DNA of 64,000 nucleotides from PSRF01 sp051000815 (GTDB taxonomy: Bacteria; Acidobacteriota; Blastocatellia; Pyrinomonadales; Pyrinomonadaceae): the NCBI GenBank assembly GCA_051000815.1, contig JBPCNX010000082.1:1-64000 (forward strand), in the 5' to 3' direction. This document shows, in pieces, positions 8,688 to 16,987 of this stretch (position 1 is its first letter; the number at the start of each line of letters is the position of its first letter). The notes beneath the pieces are model-generated. The model was not told the origin of the DNA. It ran no database searches and was given only the letters and a program-made list of their open reading frames with translations. The position numbers and the translations under genes were made by a program.

Positions 8688-10406
8688 ATGGCTGAACTGA
8701 TCGTCAGATTCCCCGATCGCCCTCCCGACCATTTTCCCCTTGGTCGTCTGCGAATAACTCTCGGCCGCTCGGCGCGCAATGATCTTTGCGTTCCTGATCC
8801 GTTTGCCTCGCGGGTGCATGCCGAAGTGCGCCGTGAAGGAGATGAGTACTTTCTGCAGGACCTTGGCTCGGCCAACGGCACGCTCTATAACGGCGCCACA
8901 GTCCAGGGTTCCGTGCCGCTGACGGCCGGCGGGCGGATTCAAATTGGCGAGACTGAAATCGTTTTCGACGATGGCACCTACAATTCGAGTATGGGCGCCA
9001 CGATGATTACGGATAACAGCAGCTCCATTCCGGAAGCGACGATTGCTCTGGCTTCAGGCGACCGCACCACTTCCGGCCTGCTGGAGGCGATTGAGGGCGC
9101 GCGCACAAAACCCGAAGAGATCGTCGCCGCGCGTTCAGCGAAACAGGGAGACTTGCTGGCGCTGATCAGCAAGGTAGGAATCACACTCCTCGCTTCTGCC
9201 AGTCTGAGTGAAACTCTGGATCAAATTGTCTCGCTTGTTTTTGAAGCCGTTCCCGCCGATCGCTGCCTGCTGATGATGCGCGACGAGGCCAGCGAGGACT
9301 TGCGCGTGGCGGTTGCACGCCTGCGCGACCGCGTCGGTGAAGTTGGCGAGATTCGTGTCAGTCGCAATGTGATGGACGAGGTTGTGATACGGGGCAAGTC
9401 TGTACTCACTTCTGATGCACAACATGATCCTCGTTTTGCCAGCGGCACAGTCGTCTTGCAGGGAATTCGCTCAGTGCTTGCGGTGCCTTTGGGCGTGGCG
9501 GACAAGGTCTTTGGCATCATCTATGCCGACTCGCCAATTGCCGAAGGTCGTTTCACCGAAGACCACCTTAAGTTACTGACAACCCTGGCATCGGTGGCGG
9601 CAATACGCGTGGAAAATGCGCGCCTGCTCGAAGCTCAATTGCAACAGGAGCGACTTGAGCGAGAACTGCAACTGGCAATGGAGATTCAGCAGCGCTTCCA
9701 ACCGACGGCGCCACCAATCGTCCCCGGTTATGAACTCCAGGGGATTAGTTTCCCCTGTTATGAAATTGGCGGCGACTACTACGACTTCATTCAGCGGGAA
9801 GACGGCCGTTTGGTAATTGCGCTGGGAGATGTTTCGGGCAAAGGAACTGCCGCGGCGCTGCTGATGTCATCGCTGCACGCTTCAGTCCATGCGCAGGCCG
9901 GGTCGCACGATACGCTGGCTGAGACTATTTCGGCAGTAAACCGCTATCTTGCCGATAACATTCCCTCGAACCGTTTTGTCACTTTGTTCTACGCCGAACT
10001 GGATCCGGCGACCGGGTCACTTTCGTTTCTAAATGCAGGTCATAACCCGCCACTCATTGTTCATGCCGCGGGAACTGTTGAACAATTGGCTTCAGGTGGA
10101 TTACCGCTGGGAATTAGACGCGACGCGGAATATCGCGAAGGTCGCACCCAACTGCAAATGGGAGATGTACTGGTGATTTATTCCGATGGTGTGACCGAAG
10201 CGGCGAGTCCGTCCGGCGAGGAGTTTGGTCCGACCCGTCTCTACGAAGTCGTCTCCCGGAACATTGACGCCTCGGCTGCCGGCGTGCGTGACCGCATCGA
10301 ATCGGCGCTCACAAAATTCTCTCAGGGAACCCAGGCTGCTGACGATATCACCCTCGTGATCGTCAAACGGCAGGCTGAGACAAGACAACTCACAGCGGCA
10401 ACATAA
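8688..10406 (+). CDS. FHA-GAF-PP2C (SpoIIE/RsbU-type) protein phosphatase
   Basis: This 572-residue cytoplasmic phosphatase has three parts. An N-terminal FHA domain (about 1-95; LGRSARNDLCVPDPFASRVH, SANGTLYNG) recognises phosphoproteins. A GAF domain follows (about 155-320). The C-terminal PP2C SpoIIE-type domain (about 350-560) has the metal-binding motifs GGDYYDFI, GDVSGKGTAAALLM, YSDGVTEA and DDITLVIV. A helical linker (QQERLERELQLAMEIQQRFQP) connects GAF to phosphatase, as in RsbU-type signalling phosphatases. It probably dephosphorylates serine/threonine on a regulatory partner and opposes the kinase two genes upstream. ATG 8688 was chosen because the upstream TTG lies inside a repeat. 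Confidence 0.92.
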   Translation: MAELIVRFPDRPPDHFPLGRLRITLGRSARNDLCVPDPFASRVHAEVRREGDEYFLQDLGSANGTLYNGATVQGSVPLTAGGRIQIGETEIVFDDGTYNSSMGATMITDNSSSIPEATIALASGDRTTSGLLEAIEGARTKPEEIVAARSAKQGDLLALISKVGITLLASASLSETLDQIVSLVFEAVPADRCLLMMRDEASEDLRVAVARLRDRVGEVGEIRVSRNVMDEVVIRGKSVLTSDAQHDPRFASGTVVLQGIRSVLAVPLGVADKVFGIIYADSPIAEGRFTEDHLKLLTTLASVAAIRVENARLLEAQLQQERLERELQLAMEIQQRFQPTAPPIVPGYELQGISFPCYEIGGDYYDFIQREDGRLVIALGDVSGKGTAAALLMSSLHASVHAQAGSHDTLAETISAVNRYLADNIPSNRFVTLFYAELDPATGSLSFLNAGHNPPLIVHAAGTVEQLASGGLPLGIRRDAEYREGRTQLQMGDVLVIYSDGVTEAASPSGEEFGPTRLYEVVSRNIDASAAGVRDRIESALTKFSQGTQAADDITLVIVKRQAETRQLTAAT

Positions 10407-10422
10407 ACTGATCGCTCGTTAC

Positions 10423-10830
10423 CTAATCAGCCGGGTCAGCTCGCTTCTTTATTCCCAGAGTGCTGATAAGGTGCAAGAGCGTTCCGTAAGCGATCAAATA
10501 AATTCCCTGGCCGGACCATGGCGTTTCCAGACCCGCCAGTTTTGGTTCGGAGAAAAATTCAACGACAAAGAGGGCCGTGGCGGCAACGATCAAACCGGAT
10601 CCCAGAAATTGCAAAGCCTTGCGCCAGCGCGTCACACCGTAGGTGAAATAGGTTTCAATAGCCTGGTTGGCCAGTCCTGCAAGTAAAATGTAGATGTGCC
10701 TCGTGCGGTACAGCATTCGTGGCCCACCGGACATTCCTACCAGGTGATTGAGAAACTTGTCCATGTACTGCCCGGTAAGGACAAAGACCACGATCACAGT
10801 AACGCCGAAGATCAAGTGAAACCGTTTCAT
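10423..10830 (-). CDS. Small four-helix membrane protein, function unknown
   Basis: This 135-residue integral membrane protein has about four hydrophobic segments: residues 4-22 (FHLIFGVTVIVVFVLTG), about 46-60, about 78-98 (GSGLIVAATALFVVEFF) and 108-125. The frame is open further upstream, but that part is not hydrophobic and would need a TTG start at 10986. I therefore start at the ATG before KRFHLIFGV. It lies convergent to the phosphatase and divergent from bshB1. I do not recognise the family, and nothing in the context assigns a role. Confidence 0.65.
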   Translation of the reverse strand: MKRFHLIFGVTVIVVFVLTGQYMDKFLNHLVGMSGGPRMLYRTRHIYILLAGLANQAIETYFTYGVTRWRKALQFLGSGLIVAATALFVVEFFSEPKLAGLETPWSGQGIYLIAYGTLLHLISTLGIKKRADPAD

Positions 10831-11026
10831 CGCTTTTGACGCCGGCAAGCCGAGCACTAACGGAATGAGTTCAAGGTGCCGGGAACCGATCCGGACGTTA
10901 GAAATTACTCCTATCGGTAAACTGGTACCAGCGCGGCCGACAAGATTCACGAAACAACACAAACCGACACCAAGACGAATGCTCAACCTTGACCAAAGGC
11001 GCTCCTTCAGCTAAACCTCAACGACA

Positions 11027-11773
11027 ATGAGCGATTCACAAATCCAGCTTGAAGCAATTGCGATCTTTTCGCACCCGGACGATGCGGAATTGTCAGTAGC
11101 CGGCACGCTGATGAAACTCAAACATCAGGGCTATCGCACCGCTGTCGTTGATATGACGCGCGGCGAGATGGGCACGCGCGGCACACCTGAGATACGTTAC
11201 GCGGAGGCTCACTCTGCCGCAGAAGCGATGAAATTGGATTTGCGTTTGAATCTTGGACAACCTGACGGACACGTTTGGCTTAACGAAGAATCGCGCACCG
11301 CAGTAGTGCGAATCATTCGGCAGTATCGGCCCAAAGTATTGCTGACGACGCATTGGGATGATCCACATCCCGATCACGCGAATACGGCCCGAATTGTGCG
11401 CGAAGCGGCGCGACTGGCGACGATGCTGAGATACGATTCCGCGGCGGGTCTGGCGGCGGTGAAGATGCCGGCAATTATGCATTCGCTTTATTCAAGGCTG
11501 GTCGTGCCATCGTTCATTGTGGACGTATCTGATTTCGTCGACGAGAAAATGCGAGCGATCAAAAAGCACGCTTCGCAGTTCTACAGCGAGGAATCCGAGG
11601 AACCAGTAACGCGAATTAGCGAAGCAGGATTTTTAGATCAGATTGAGTTTAGGATGCGTTATTTCGGATCGATGATTGGCGTGGCCGCCGGAGAGGCCTT
11701 TTATGTTCGCGAGGCGCTTAATGTGGATGATCCGGTGGCGCTGCTAACACGCCCGATGAATATATATTCTTAA
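11027..11773 (+). CDS. bshB1: Bacillithiol biosynthesis deacetylase BshB1 (PIG-L family)
   Basis: This 248-residue zinc-dependent deacetylase of the PIG-L/LmbE family probably removes the acetyl group from N-acetylglucosaminyl-malate, the second step of bacillithiol synthesis in the cytoplasm. The zinc/catalytic motif HPDDAE is at residues 16-21, and the second motif PHPDH (113-117) supplies another zinc histidine. The segments DMTRGEMGTRGTPEIR and NLGQPDGHV are typical of BshB1 rather than of the broader mycothiol or GlcNAc-PI deacetylases. The first-step gene bshA lies about 5 kb downstream on the same strand, separated by unrelated minus-strand genes. No bshC is visible. Confidence 0.88.
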   Translation: MSDSQIQLEAIAIFSHPDDAELSVAGTLMKLKHQGYRTAVVDMTRGEMGTRGTPEIRYAEAHSAAEAMKLDLRLNLGQPDGHVWLNEESRTAVVRIIRQYRPKVLLTTHWDDPHPDHANTARIVREAARLATMLRYDSAAGLAAVKMPAIMHSLYSRLVVPSFIVDVSDFVDEKMRAIKKHASQFYSEESEEPVTRISEAGFLDQIEFRMRYFGSMIGVAAGEAFYVREALNVDDPVALLTRPMNIYS

Positions 11774-11778
11774 GGATG

Positions 11779-11884
11779 GTCTTGGGCCTTTGGTCTTTGA
11801 TCTTTGGTGCCATGAGTCTTGGACCTAAACAAAGCTCGGGATTTGGCTGTTTCAAAGACCAAAGACCAAAAGCCAAAGGCCAAT
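11779..11884. repeat. Inverted repeat of CTTTGGT / AAGACCA 7-base units
   Basis: The left arm (11779-11810) is CTTTGGT, CTTTGAT, CTTTGGT; the right arm (11853-11884) is AAGACCA, AAGACCA, AAAGCCA, AAGGCC. The arms are complementary and separated by about 42 bases. The element sits between the convergent bshB1 and the first exported paralogue, so it could act as a bidirectional terminator-like hairpin. Confidence 0.8.
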
Positions 11885-11886
11885 CG

Positions 11887-13866
11887 TTAGTTTCGAATCT
11901 CCACCGCATCCGTCCGAGTCACTCCATCCTTTTTGGTTTCCAACACAGCGCGCGCCACTGCGAGGGACGCTGTGGCTCGCGGAGCGTCGGCCGAAAAGCT
12001 TCGCGCCGTTTCAATCGCCCGGTAAATATCTTCTTTGGCGAGAGAAGCGAAAACGCGATCCAGATTGAAGCTTTGCACATCGAAGTTTGTTGTTGAGGCT
12101 CCGCGACCCATCGCAAAACGAGCCACCACTTGTGCGTCCTCACCATTGAATTCCGCAACGGCGTTTGCCGCTTTTACCGCCTCCAATAGCGCTTCCCAAA
12201 CACGACCACGATCCACGTCGAACATCAAAGTGGCGACTCCCACAAGGGCGCGAGGACGATCAACTTCGCTGCCGCCTATGCGCCGCGCAACGATTGCCGC
12301 CTCATTCACGATTTCAACAGCACGAGGAGCGTCGCTTTTCCTGAGCAGACCGGCAACCTCCAGCAGGGCCCAGGCGCGCTGGATGTGGTTGAGTTCGGCC
12401 GCTATCAACAGCCGGAGCGTCTCCTGAGCATCCTTGCGATCGATCGCCCGACTCACAAGGGTGAAGTCCACATGCGCACGCGCGCGTTTCCGAAAATCCG
12501 TATCACCAATTTTTTCTACGAGTTCGCGGGCAGTCACGTCTCCTTTCCGCGCGGCAACGAGTGCCGCACGCGCGAAAAGAATGTCGCGCTCAGCCGCATC
12601 GGTAATTCGATCGGCCCGTTCCAAAGCCTCTCGACCCTCATCGCGATTCTGGTCTTCCGGCACCAGACCGCGCGTCAGCAGGCGGTCGCGGCCTGTGCGC
12701 AAGTCCTCCGGAATATCGGCAGCCAGAGAAGAGAGTTGCACCCGTAGCTCAGGAGCGGTGTCGGGCGCGTATTGCTCGAAGAGCGGCAGCAGCCGGGCAA
12801 TTGTGAAATACAAACCGCGACGGCCGGCGACGGTGCGATCCTGATCTACGGGTTGCGGAGGTCGCAAGAGTATTTGAGCAGCGCCAGCCAGGAACGCCCG
12901 GCGCAGATCGGGTGGAAAATTTGCGGGTGCGACTATTCTTTCACGCGCCTGGCTCGAATGATTTTGACCGTTTCCTCTGACGATGATGTAAAGGAATGGA
13001 GTGAATACGTAAGACGATAGAACTGAGACACCAACCGCATCCGAAGAGGGATCCGCTACTGTTCTGGCGAGCATCACGGCGAAACGCTGATCGGCGGCCG
13101 CCATGTCTTTCTCCCGCAAGTAAGAAAGAAAGAACACACCACGCGTTGTAACCCGCTCCAGTGCCGGATCGGCAAACTGTAACGCCCGCCCGAGATCGCC
13201 GTCTTCGAGCAACTGCATTGCAAGTTGCAGTCGCTGCACGAGGGCCAGCGGCGGATCCTCGGGATCGGCGGTTTGTGGAGTTGCAGGATTAAGATTACCT
13301 GATGCCGGACTTCCTGCCTCGCGCGCGGTATCGTCCGTAAGCTGATTGAGAAATTCTTCAGCCAGCGCCCGATCGCGTTTGGCGACTAGCCGCATCACCT
13401 CGTTCCGAAGTTCCGGAGGTGATTGAAGGTACCGGTTCGAGTCGCGTGACGCGGCGATGCTTTGACGTTCCTCTCGATAACGTCGCCAGGCATCTTTATC
13501 GGCAGCGTCAGCCGCTTCCCACGCTCGACGGAACAAGATACGCGCCTTCTCAACATCGGAATCCCAGAGAGCATCAGCGGCGCGCATCTGGACACGAGCC
13601 CGCAGGGTCTGGTCCTGGAAGCTGCGGGCTTCCTCGGCCAGCGCCGTCAACAGGGATACAGCTACCATGCGACGCTGCAGCGCGAGCGGATTCGCCTCCT
13701 CACCTTTCGTTGTCTTCTTTCGCTCGGCCGCTTTTGTTTGTGATGGCTTGTTATCAGGCTGACTGACCTGTCCCTTCGCCGTCGAAGTAACTCCGCCAGA
13801 GAGGATGGCGATGACCAGAGTCAGAAGTGTGGGCGGAATGCGGCGGCAAAGAAGGCGTTCTAACAT
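11887..13866 (-). CDS. Exported helical-repeat protein, paralogue 1, function unknown
   Basis: This 659-residue protein has a signal-like N-terminus (RIPPTLLTLVIAILSGG, cut probably near SGGVTSTAKG), so it should be exported. The rest is almost entirely helical and rich in Ala, Arg, Glu and Leu. Repeating helix pairs such as MQLLEDGDLGRALQFADPAL and ARILFRRAWEAADAAD look like an alpha-solenoid of degenerate TPR-like units. It is a paralogue of the next upstream gene, sharing the order of blocks (VQMRAADALWDSDVEKARILF versus a matching block there). AGGAG lies seven bases before the ATG, firmly setting the start. No enzyme motif is visible. A scaffold or cell-envelope role is only a guess. Confidence 0.8.
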   Translation of the reverse strand: MLERLLCRRIPPTLLTLVIAILSGGVTSTAKGQVSQPDNKPSQTKAAERKKTTKGEEANPLALQRRMVAVSLLTALAEEARSFQDQTLRARVQMRAADALWDSDVEKARILFRRAWEAADAADKDAWRRYREERQSIAASRDSNRYLQSPPELRNEVMRLVAKRDRALAEEFLNQLTDDTAREAGSPASGNLNPATPQTADPEDPPLALVQRLQLAMQLLEDGDLGRALQFADPALERVTTRGVFFLSYLREKDMAAADQRFAVMLARTVADPSSDAVGVSVLSSYVFTPFLYIIVRGNGQNHSSQARERIVAPANFPPDLRRAFLAGAAQILLRPPQPVDQDRTVAGRRGLYFTIARLLPLFEQYAPDTAPELRVQLSSLAADIPEDLRTGRDRLLTRGLVPEDQNRDEGREALERADRITDAAERDILFARAALVAARKGDVTARELVEKIGDTDFRKRARAHVDFTLVSRAIDRKDAQETLRLLIAAELNHIQRAWALLEVAGLLRKSDAPRAVEIVNEAAIVARRIGGSEVDRPRALVGVATLMFDVDRGRVWEALLEAVKAANAVAEFNGEDAQVVARFAMGRGASTTNFDVQSFNLDRVFASLAKEDIYRAIETARSFSADAPRATASLAVARAVLETKKDGVTRTDAVEIRN

Positions 13867-13945
13867 GGGGACTCTCCTGTTTTGCTAAGAAGAACAGAGA
13901 AGCGGACCTGCTGGTGATACGCCGTGGCCGAGCGCCGGGTTCGGT

Positions 13946-15769
13946 CTAATCCAAACCGGGCGAAGCAGTTGCTGGTTTTTCCAGAACTGACCTGGCAATC
14001 GCGAGGGTCGCCACAGCGCGCGGCGATTCGCCCGTGAGATTCTTTGCCAACTGGACGGCGCGGAGAAGGTCATCGTGAGCTAACGCTTTGAAGGCGCCTA
14101 ACAGATCGAATTCTTCCGCGGAAGCATTAGTCATCATCACCATCGAGCTTGTTTGCAGGCGAGCTCCAACTTGGCTGTCTTCGCCCGTGAAGCCTTCAGC
14201 GGAGTTTGCGGCACGGATTGCTTCATCAATCGTTTCCCAGGCGCGGACACGATCCGCTTGTACCAGTCCAGTGGCTACTGCAACTAATGCCCGCGCGCGG
14301 TCAGGATCACCGCCGCCGATTCGGCGCGCTTCGGCTCCGGCGGCTTCGAGCAATTCCAGGGCTCGCGCCCGATCCGAAGTGAGCAAGAGCCCAGCCGCCC
14401 GTGTATAGCCCCAGACCCGTTGAATACTTGTAAGCTCGCCGGTCCTGGCAATCCGCGCAGCTTCAATGGCGTTCTTTTCCTGAATTGCAGACTGTATGGA
14501 TTGAAAGTCAATGTAGGCGCGGACACGCTTACGGGTTTCCGCATCATCGATCTTGTCGACAAGGTCTCGCGCCCGTGGATCAAGCCGGTTCTGCATCCGC
14601 TCCAGCGGATCGCTGGCGTTGTCTGGAACGATGCCATTGTTTATAGCGCGATTTTCACCGCTGTGCAGTCCTTGCGGCACGTCAGCGCCCATGGCTGCCA
14701 TCTGCGTCCGCAGTTCAGCCGCTCTTTCGGGAGCATGTTGTTCGAAAAGCGGGAGCAGTCGCCGAATTACCATGAATTTCCCCGCGCGGCCGGAAGTTGT
14801 GCGGTCCTGGTCCGGTGGTGGAAGCGGACGCAACAGGATACTCGCGCTCACCCGGAAAAACGCGCTGAGGACTGGTGCAGGCAGATCAGGCCTTGGAGCC
14901 TGCTGGCGGTCACGCATTTGGTTCGAACCACCGTCCGGCCCGAATGTCACATAGAGGAAAGGTGTGAAGGCGTAGGACGAGAGACCAGAAACAGTGTTGG
15001 CATCAGACGACGGGTCTCGTTCGGCTCGAGCAAGCAGCGAAAGGAAACCCTGGTCCGCCGCCTGGCTGTTTTTTTCTCGAAGTGCCGATAGAAAGTTAAT
15101 CGTGTCTCGACTTATCTGATCGAGCACCGGGCCGGCAAATTCCATAGCCCGAGCCACGTCGCCGTCCTCGAGGAGTCGTCGCGCCAGTGCCAGCCGTTTC
15201 TCGGCAGCAGCTGATGACGAGGAATTATCATTGTCCCGGGTTTGACGTGTCGCTTCTTCGGAGTCTTTCCGATTTGCCTCGTCCAGCTTGCTGAGGAACT
15301 CTTCTCCGAGTGCACGATCGCGTTTCGCGGCAAGTCGCAAAACTTCTGCGCGTAAATCAGGCCGGCGGGAGCGGAAGGCGACTGGCCCGCTTTTTTGTTG
15401 CTTCCGCAGATCTTCGGCAGCGCGTCGAGCATTCTCCGCGTCCTCTATCTCAGCAGCTTCCCAGGCCCTGCGAAAAAGCGTGCGGGCCTTTTCCACATCA
15501 GTTAGCCAAAACGCATCTGCAACACGCGCCTGCACCCGCGCCCGAAGCCTTGGCTCGCGAAAATTGCGAGCGTCATCGGCGAGCGTCTGCAACAGGGAGA
15601 TTGCCAACACCTCGCGTTGCGCCGCCACTGGATCCACTTCCTCGATTGCGGCAGCTCTCGGCTTTGTTCGCTGGCGCCGGGTGGTTTTGTCAGCCGGAGT
15701 TTGGGCTGTGATCAAAGTAGCGAGGGTGAGAAGACAAATTCCTGCGGGAAGGGAAAGTCGATGGGCCAT
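13946..15769 (-). CDS. Exported helical-repeat protein, paralogue 2, function unknown
   Basis: This 607-residue exported protein starts with a clear signal peptide (MAHRLSLPAGICLLTLATL, cleavage probably near ITAQ). The mature part is a helical, Ala/Arg/Glu-rich solenoid-like chain without a recognisable catalytic motif. Blocks such as EVLAISLLQTLADDARNF, KARTLFRRAWEAAE and SGLSSYAFTPFLYV have direct counterparts in the downstream paralogue, so the pair arose by tandem duplication and then diverged. ATG 15769 is preferred over the one six codons earlier because AGGAG lies seven bases before it, the same arrangement as in the paralogue. The short gap between them (79 bases) suggests one transcript. 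Confidence 0.8.
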   Translation of the reverse strand: MAHRLSLPAGICLLTLATLITAQTPADKTTRRQRTKPRAAAIEEVDPVAAQREVLAISLLQTLADDARNFREPRLRARVQARVADAFWLTDVEKARTLFRRAWEAAEIEDAENARRAAEDLRKQQKSGPVAFRSRRPDLRAEVLRLAAKRDRALGEEFLSKLDEANRKDSEEATRQTRDNDNSSSSAAAEKRLALARRLLEDGDVARAMEFAGPVLDQISRDTINFLSALREKNSQAADQGFLSLLARAERDPSSDANTVSGLSSYAFTPFLYVTFGPDGGSNQMRDRQQAPRPDLPAPVLSAFFRVSASILLRPLPPPDQDRTTSGRAGKFMVIRRLLPLFEQHAPERAAELRTQMAAMGADVPQGLHSGENRAINNGIVPDNASDPLERMQNRLDPRARDLVDKIDDAETRKRVRAYIDFQSIQSAIQEKNAIEAARIARTGELTSIQRVWGYTRAAGLLLTSDRARALELLEAAGAEARRIGGGDPDRARALVAVATGLVQADRVRAWETIDEAIRAANSAEGFTGEDSQVGARLQTSSMVMMTNASAEEFDLLGAFKALAHDDLLRAVQLAKNLTGESPRAVATLAIARSVLEKPATASPGLD

Positions 15770-15871
15770 CTTGAGTCTCCTGCTCACCGCCGATGTTATG
15801 CGGTTGAAAGATAGGTTCAGTCAACCTCTTACACGTGCCGAGCAATTTGGAGTTCCAGAATGTGTGGGGCC

Positions 15872-16018
15872 CAAGTCTCAGGTCTCAAGTCTCAAGTCTC
15901 AGGTCCCAGGTTTGGAAGGTTTCAAGATTCTTTTGGATAAGTCCTCAAATTCCCGTTTGGAGGAATCTGGGTTGAGCCTGGGACCTGAGACTTGAGACTT
16001 GAGACTTGAGACCTGAGA
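15872..16018. repeat. Inverted repeat of GACTTGA / TCAAGTC 7-base units
   Basis: The left arm (15872-15912) consists of AGTCTCA and GGTCTCA units and ends GGTCCCAGG. The right arm (15975-16018) consists of three GACTTGA units flanked by GACCTGA. The arms are complementary over roughly 35 bases, with about 60 bases between. It lies between the start of exported paralogue 2 and the end of the Nfu gene, so it is inside the minus-strand unit if these are co-transcribed. Confidence 0.85.
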
Positions 16019-16023
16019 ATAGG

Positions 16024-16593
16024 TTAGACTGCCACAACTTCCAGCTCCGGATCGACTTCCTGTTTGAGCATGCCCTCAATTGCCATCAACGTTCCAGTTA
16101 GCGAACTCGGGCAGCTACCGCAGGCGCCCTGGTAACGAATACTCAATGTGTGATCCTTGAGTCCGAGGATTTCGAGATAGCCGCCGTCGCCCATCAACGC
16201 CGGACGTACTTTCTCATCCAGAATTTCGTTGATCTTAAGGAGCCGGGGATCGTCGCTGGTGATTGCCGCGATCGAACCACCGACTGCCGCACCCGCCGCA
16301 GCCGCCGCACCCAACGCGGAGCTAACTGATTCCGCGGCTCGAATCGGGACGGCAAGCGTGGGCAGGAGGTCATCCCAATCGCCCTCGTCATCCTTTTCAA
16401 CCGTCACCATCTTATCCATGTAAAAAACCGAGACGACGTGCCCAACTTCAAAGAGTGACTTCGCCAGCGGATCCGCCTCAGCTTGCGAGGCGGAGCCAAA
16501 CGACTTGGCGACCCCATTGCTGACGGCCTCCCGGAGGATAAACTTCACGGCGTTGGGGTTGGGCGTCTCTTCAATATCACTAATTTTCGGCAT
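16024..16593 (-). CDS. Nfu-type iron-sulfur carrier protein
   Basis: This 189-residue protein joins an N-terminal Nfu_N domain (about 1-85; SDIEETPNPNAVKFILRE is the hallmark) to a C-terminal NifU-like domain (about 118-185) by an Ala/Gly-rich linker. The C-terminal domain carries the Fe-S ligand pair CGSC (C158, C161) within DGGYLEILG...GACGSCPSS. Such proteins receive Fe-S clusters from a scaffold and pass them to target enzymes. The ATG before PKISD is preferred, being the usual family start; an ATG five codons upstream is possible. The alanine linker is longer than in most Nfu proteins. No other Fe-S assembly gene is in the window, although several Fe-S clients are (radical SAM protein, Nth, oxidoreductase). 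Confidence 0.9.
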   Translation of the reverse strand: MPKISDIEETPNPNAVKFILREAVSNGVAKSFGSASQAEADPLAKSLFEVGHVVSVFYMDKMVTVEKDDEGDWDDLLPTLAVPIRAAESVSSALGAAAAAGAAVGGSIAAITSDDPRLLKINEILDEKVRPALMGDGGYLEILGLKDHTLSIRYQGACGSCPSSLTGTLMAIEGMLKQEVDPELEVVAV

Positions 16594-16773
16594 TTCCCTG
16601 ATCTCCATTCGTTCGCTTGCCCTTAACCATCAGATAGGGCTGAACGTCCTACAATTATCAATTTACCAAGCCATTATAGCGGGTTTGCTGACTAATCACA
16701 GTCGCGGAGACACGTGCAAAAAACCGCCGGAAAGTCGGCCGTCATAAAATCTCAAAAATTCATGCAAGATCTC

Positions 16774-16803
16774 TTGCACAAAGTTAAGAGTCGGGCATAT
16801 ACT
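16774..16803 (+). promoter_or_regulatory. Candidate sigma70-type promoter for an orphan small RNA
   Basis: TTGCAC (16774-16779) and TATACT (16798-16803) are separated by 18 bases on the plus strand. They lie just upstream of a hairpin-rich stretch that ends in a terminator at 16850-16889, and before the bshA start. The terminator between this promoter and bshA means it probably does not drive bshA. Confidence 0.45.
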
Positions 16804-16809
16804 CCGCCC

Positions 16810-16890
16810 CTCACTTGCCCCCACCGTTAGGTGAGAACAAGTTGAGATAGAGGCAGGCGATTGCGAGGGTCGCCTGCCTCTTCTATTTTG
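16810..16890 (+). ncRNA. Candidate orphan small RNA between divergent nfu and bshA
   Basis: A promoter-like element is followed by about 80 bases that hold a 5-prime hairpin (CTCAC pairing with GTGAG around the CCCCCACCGTTAG loop, about 16810-16835). A strong intrinsic terminator follows (stem GAGGCAGGCGA/TCGCCTGCCTC, then TTCTATTTT). No reading frame of substance fits. Because nfu points left and bshA points right, a plus-strand terminator here has no upstream gene to serve, which is the main argument for an independent transcript. I do not recognise it as a known RNA family. Confidence 0.45.
16850..16889 (+). terminator. Intrinsic terminator
   Basis: A perfect 11-bp stem (16850-16860 with 16870-16880) with a 9-base loop is followed by TTCTATTTT. 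It is on the plus strand and upstream of bshA. Confidence 0.75.
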
Positions 16891-16987
16891 GACATTGAAC
16901 TTTGTCCTTGGTACTTTTGAACTTTGCATGGCGCAGATCTAGTTGCAGATCCTCCGAGCTGAGTGCCCGCAACGCCCAGGAACGCGG

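Noticed and set aside
15288..15995. Plus-strand open frame of 235 codons opposite exported paralogue 2
   Set aside because: It is antisense to a gene with signal peptide, ribosome binding site and a paralogue; composition is Arg/Ser-rich shadow sequence.
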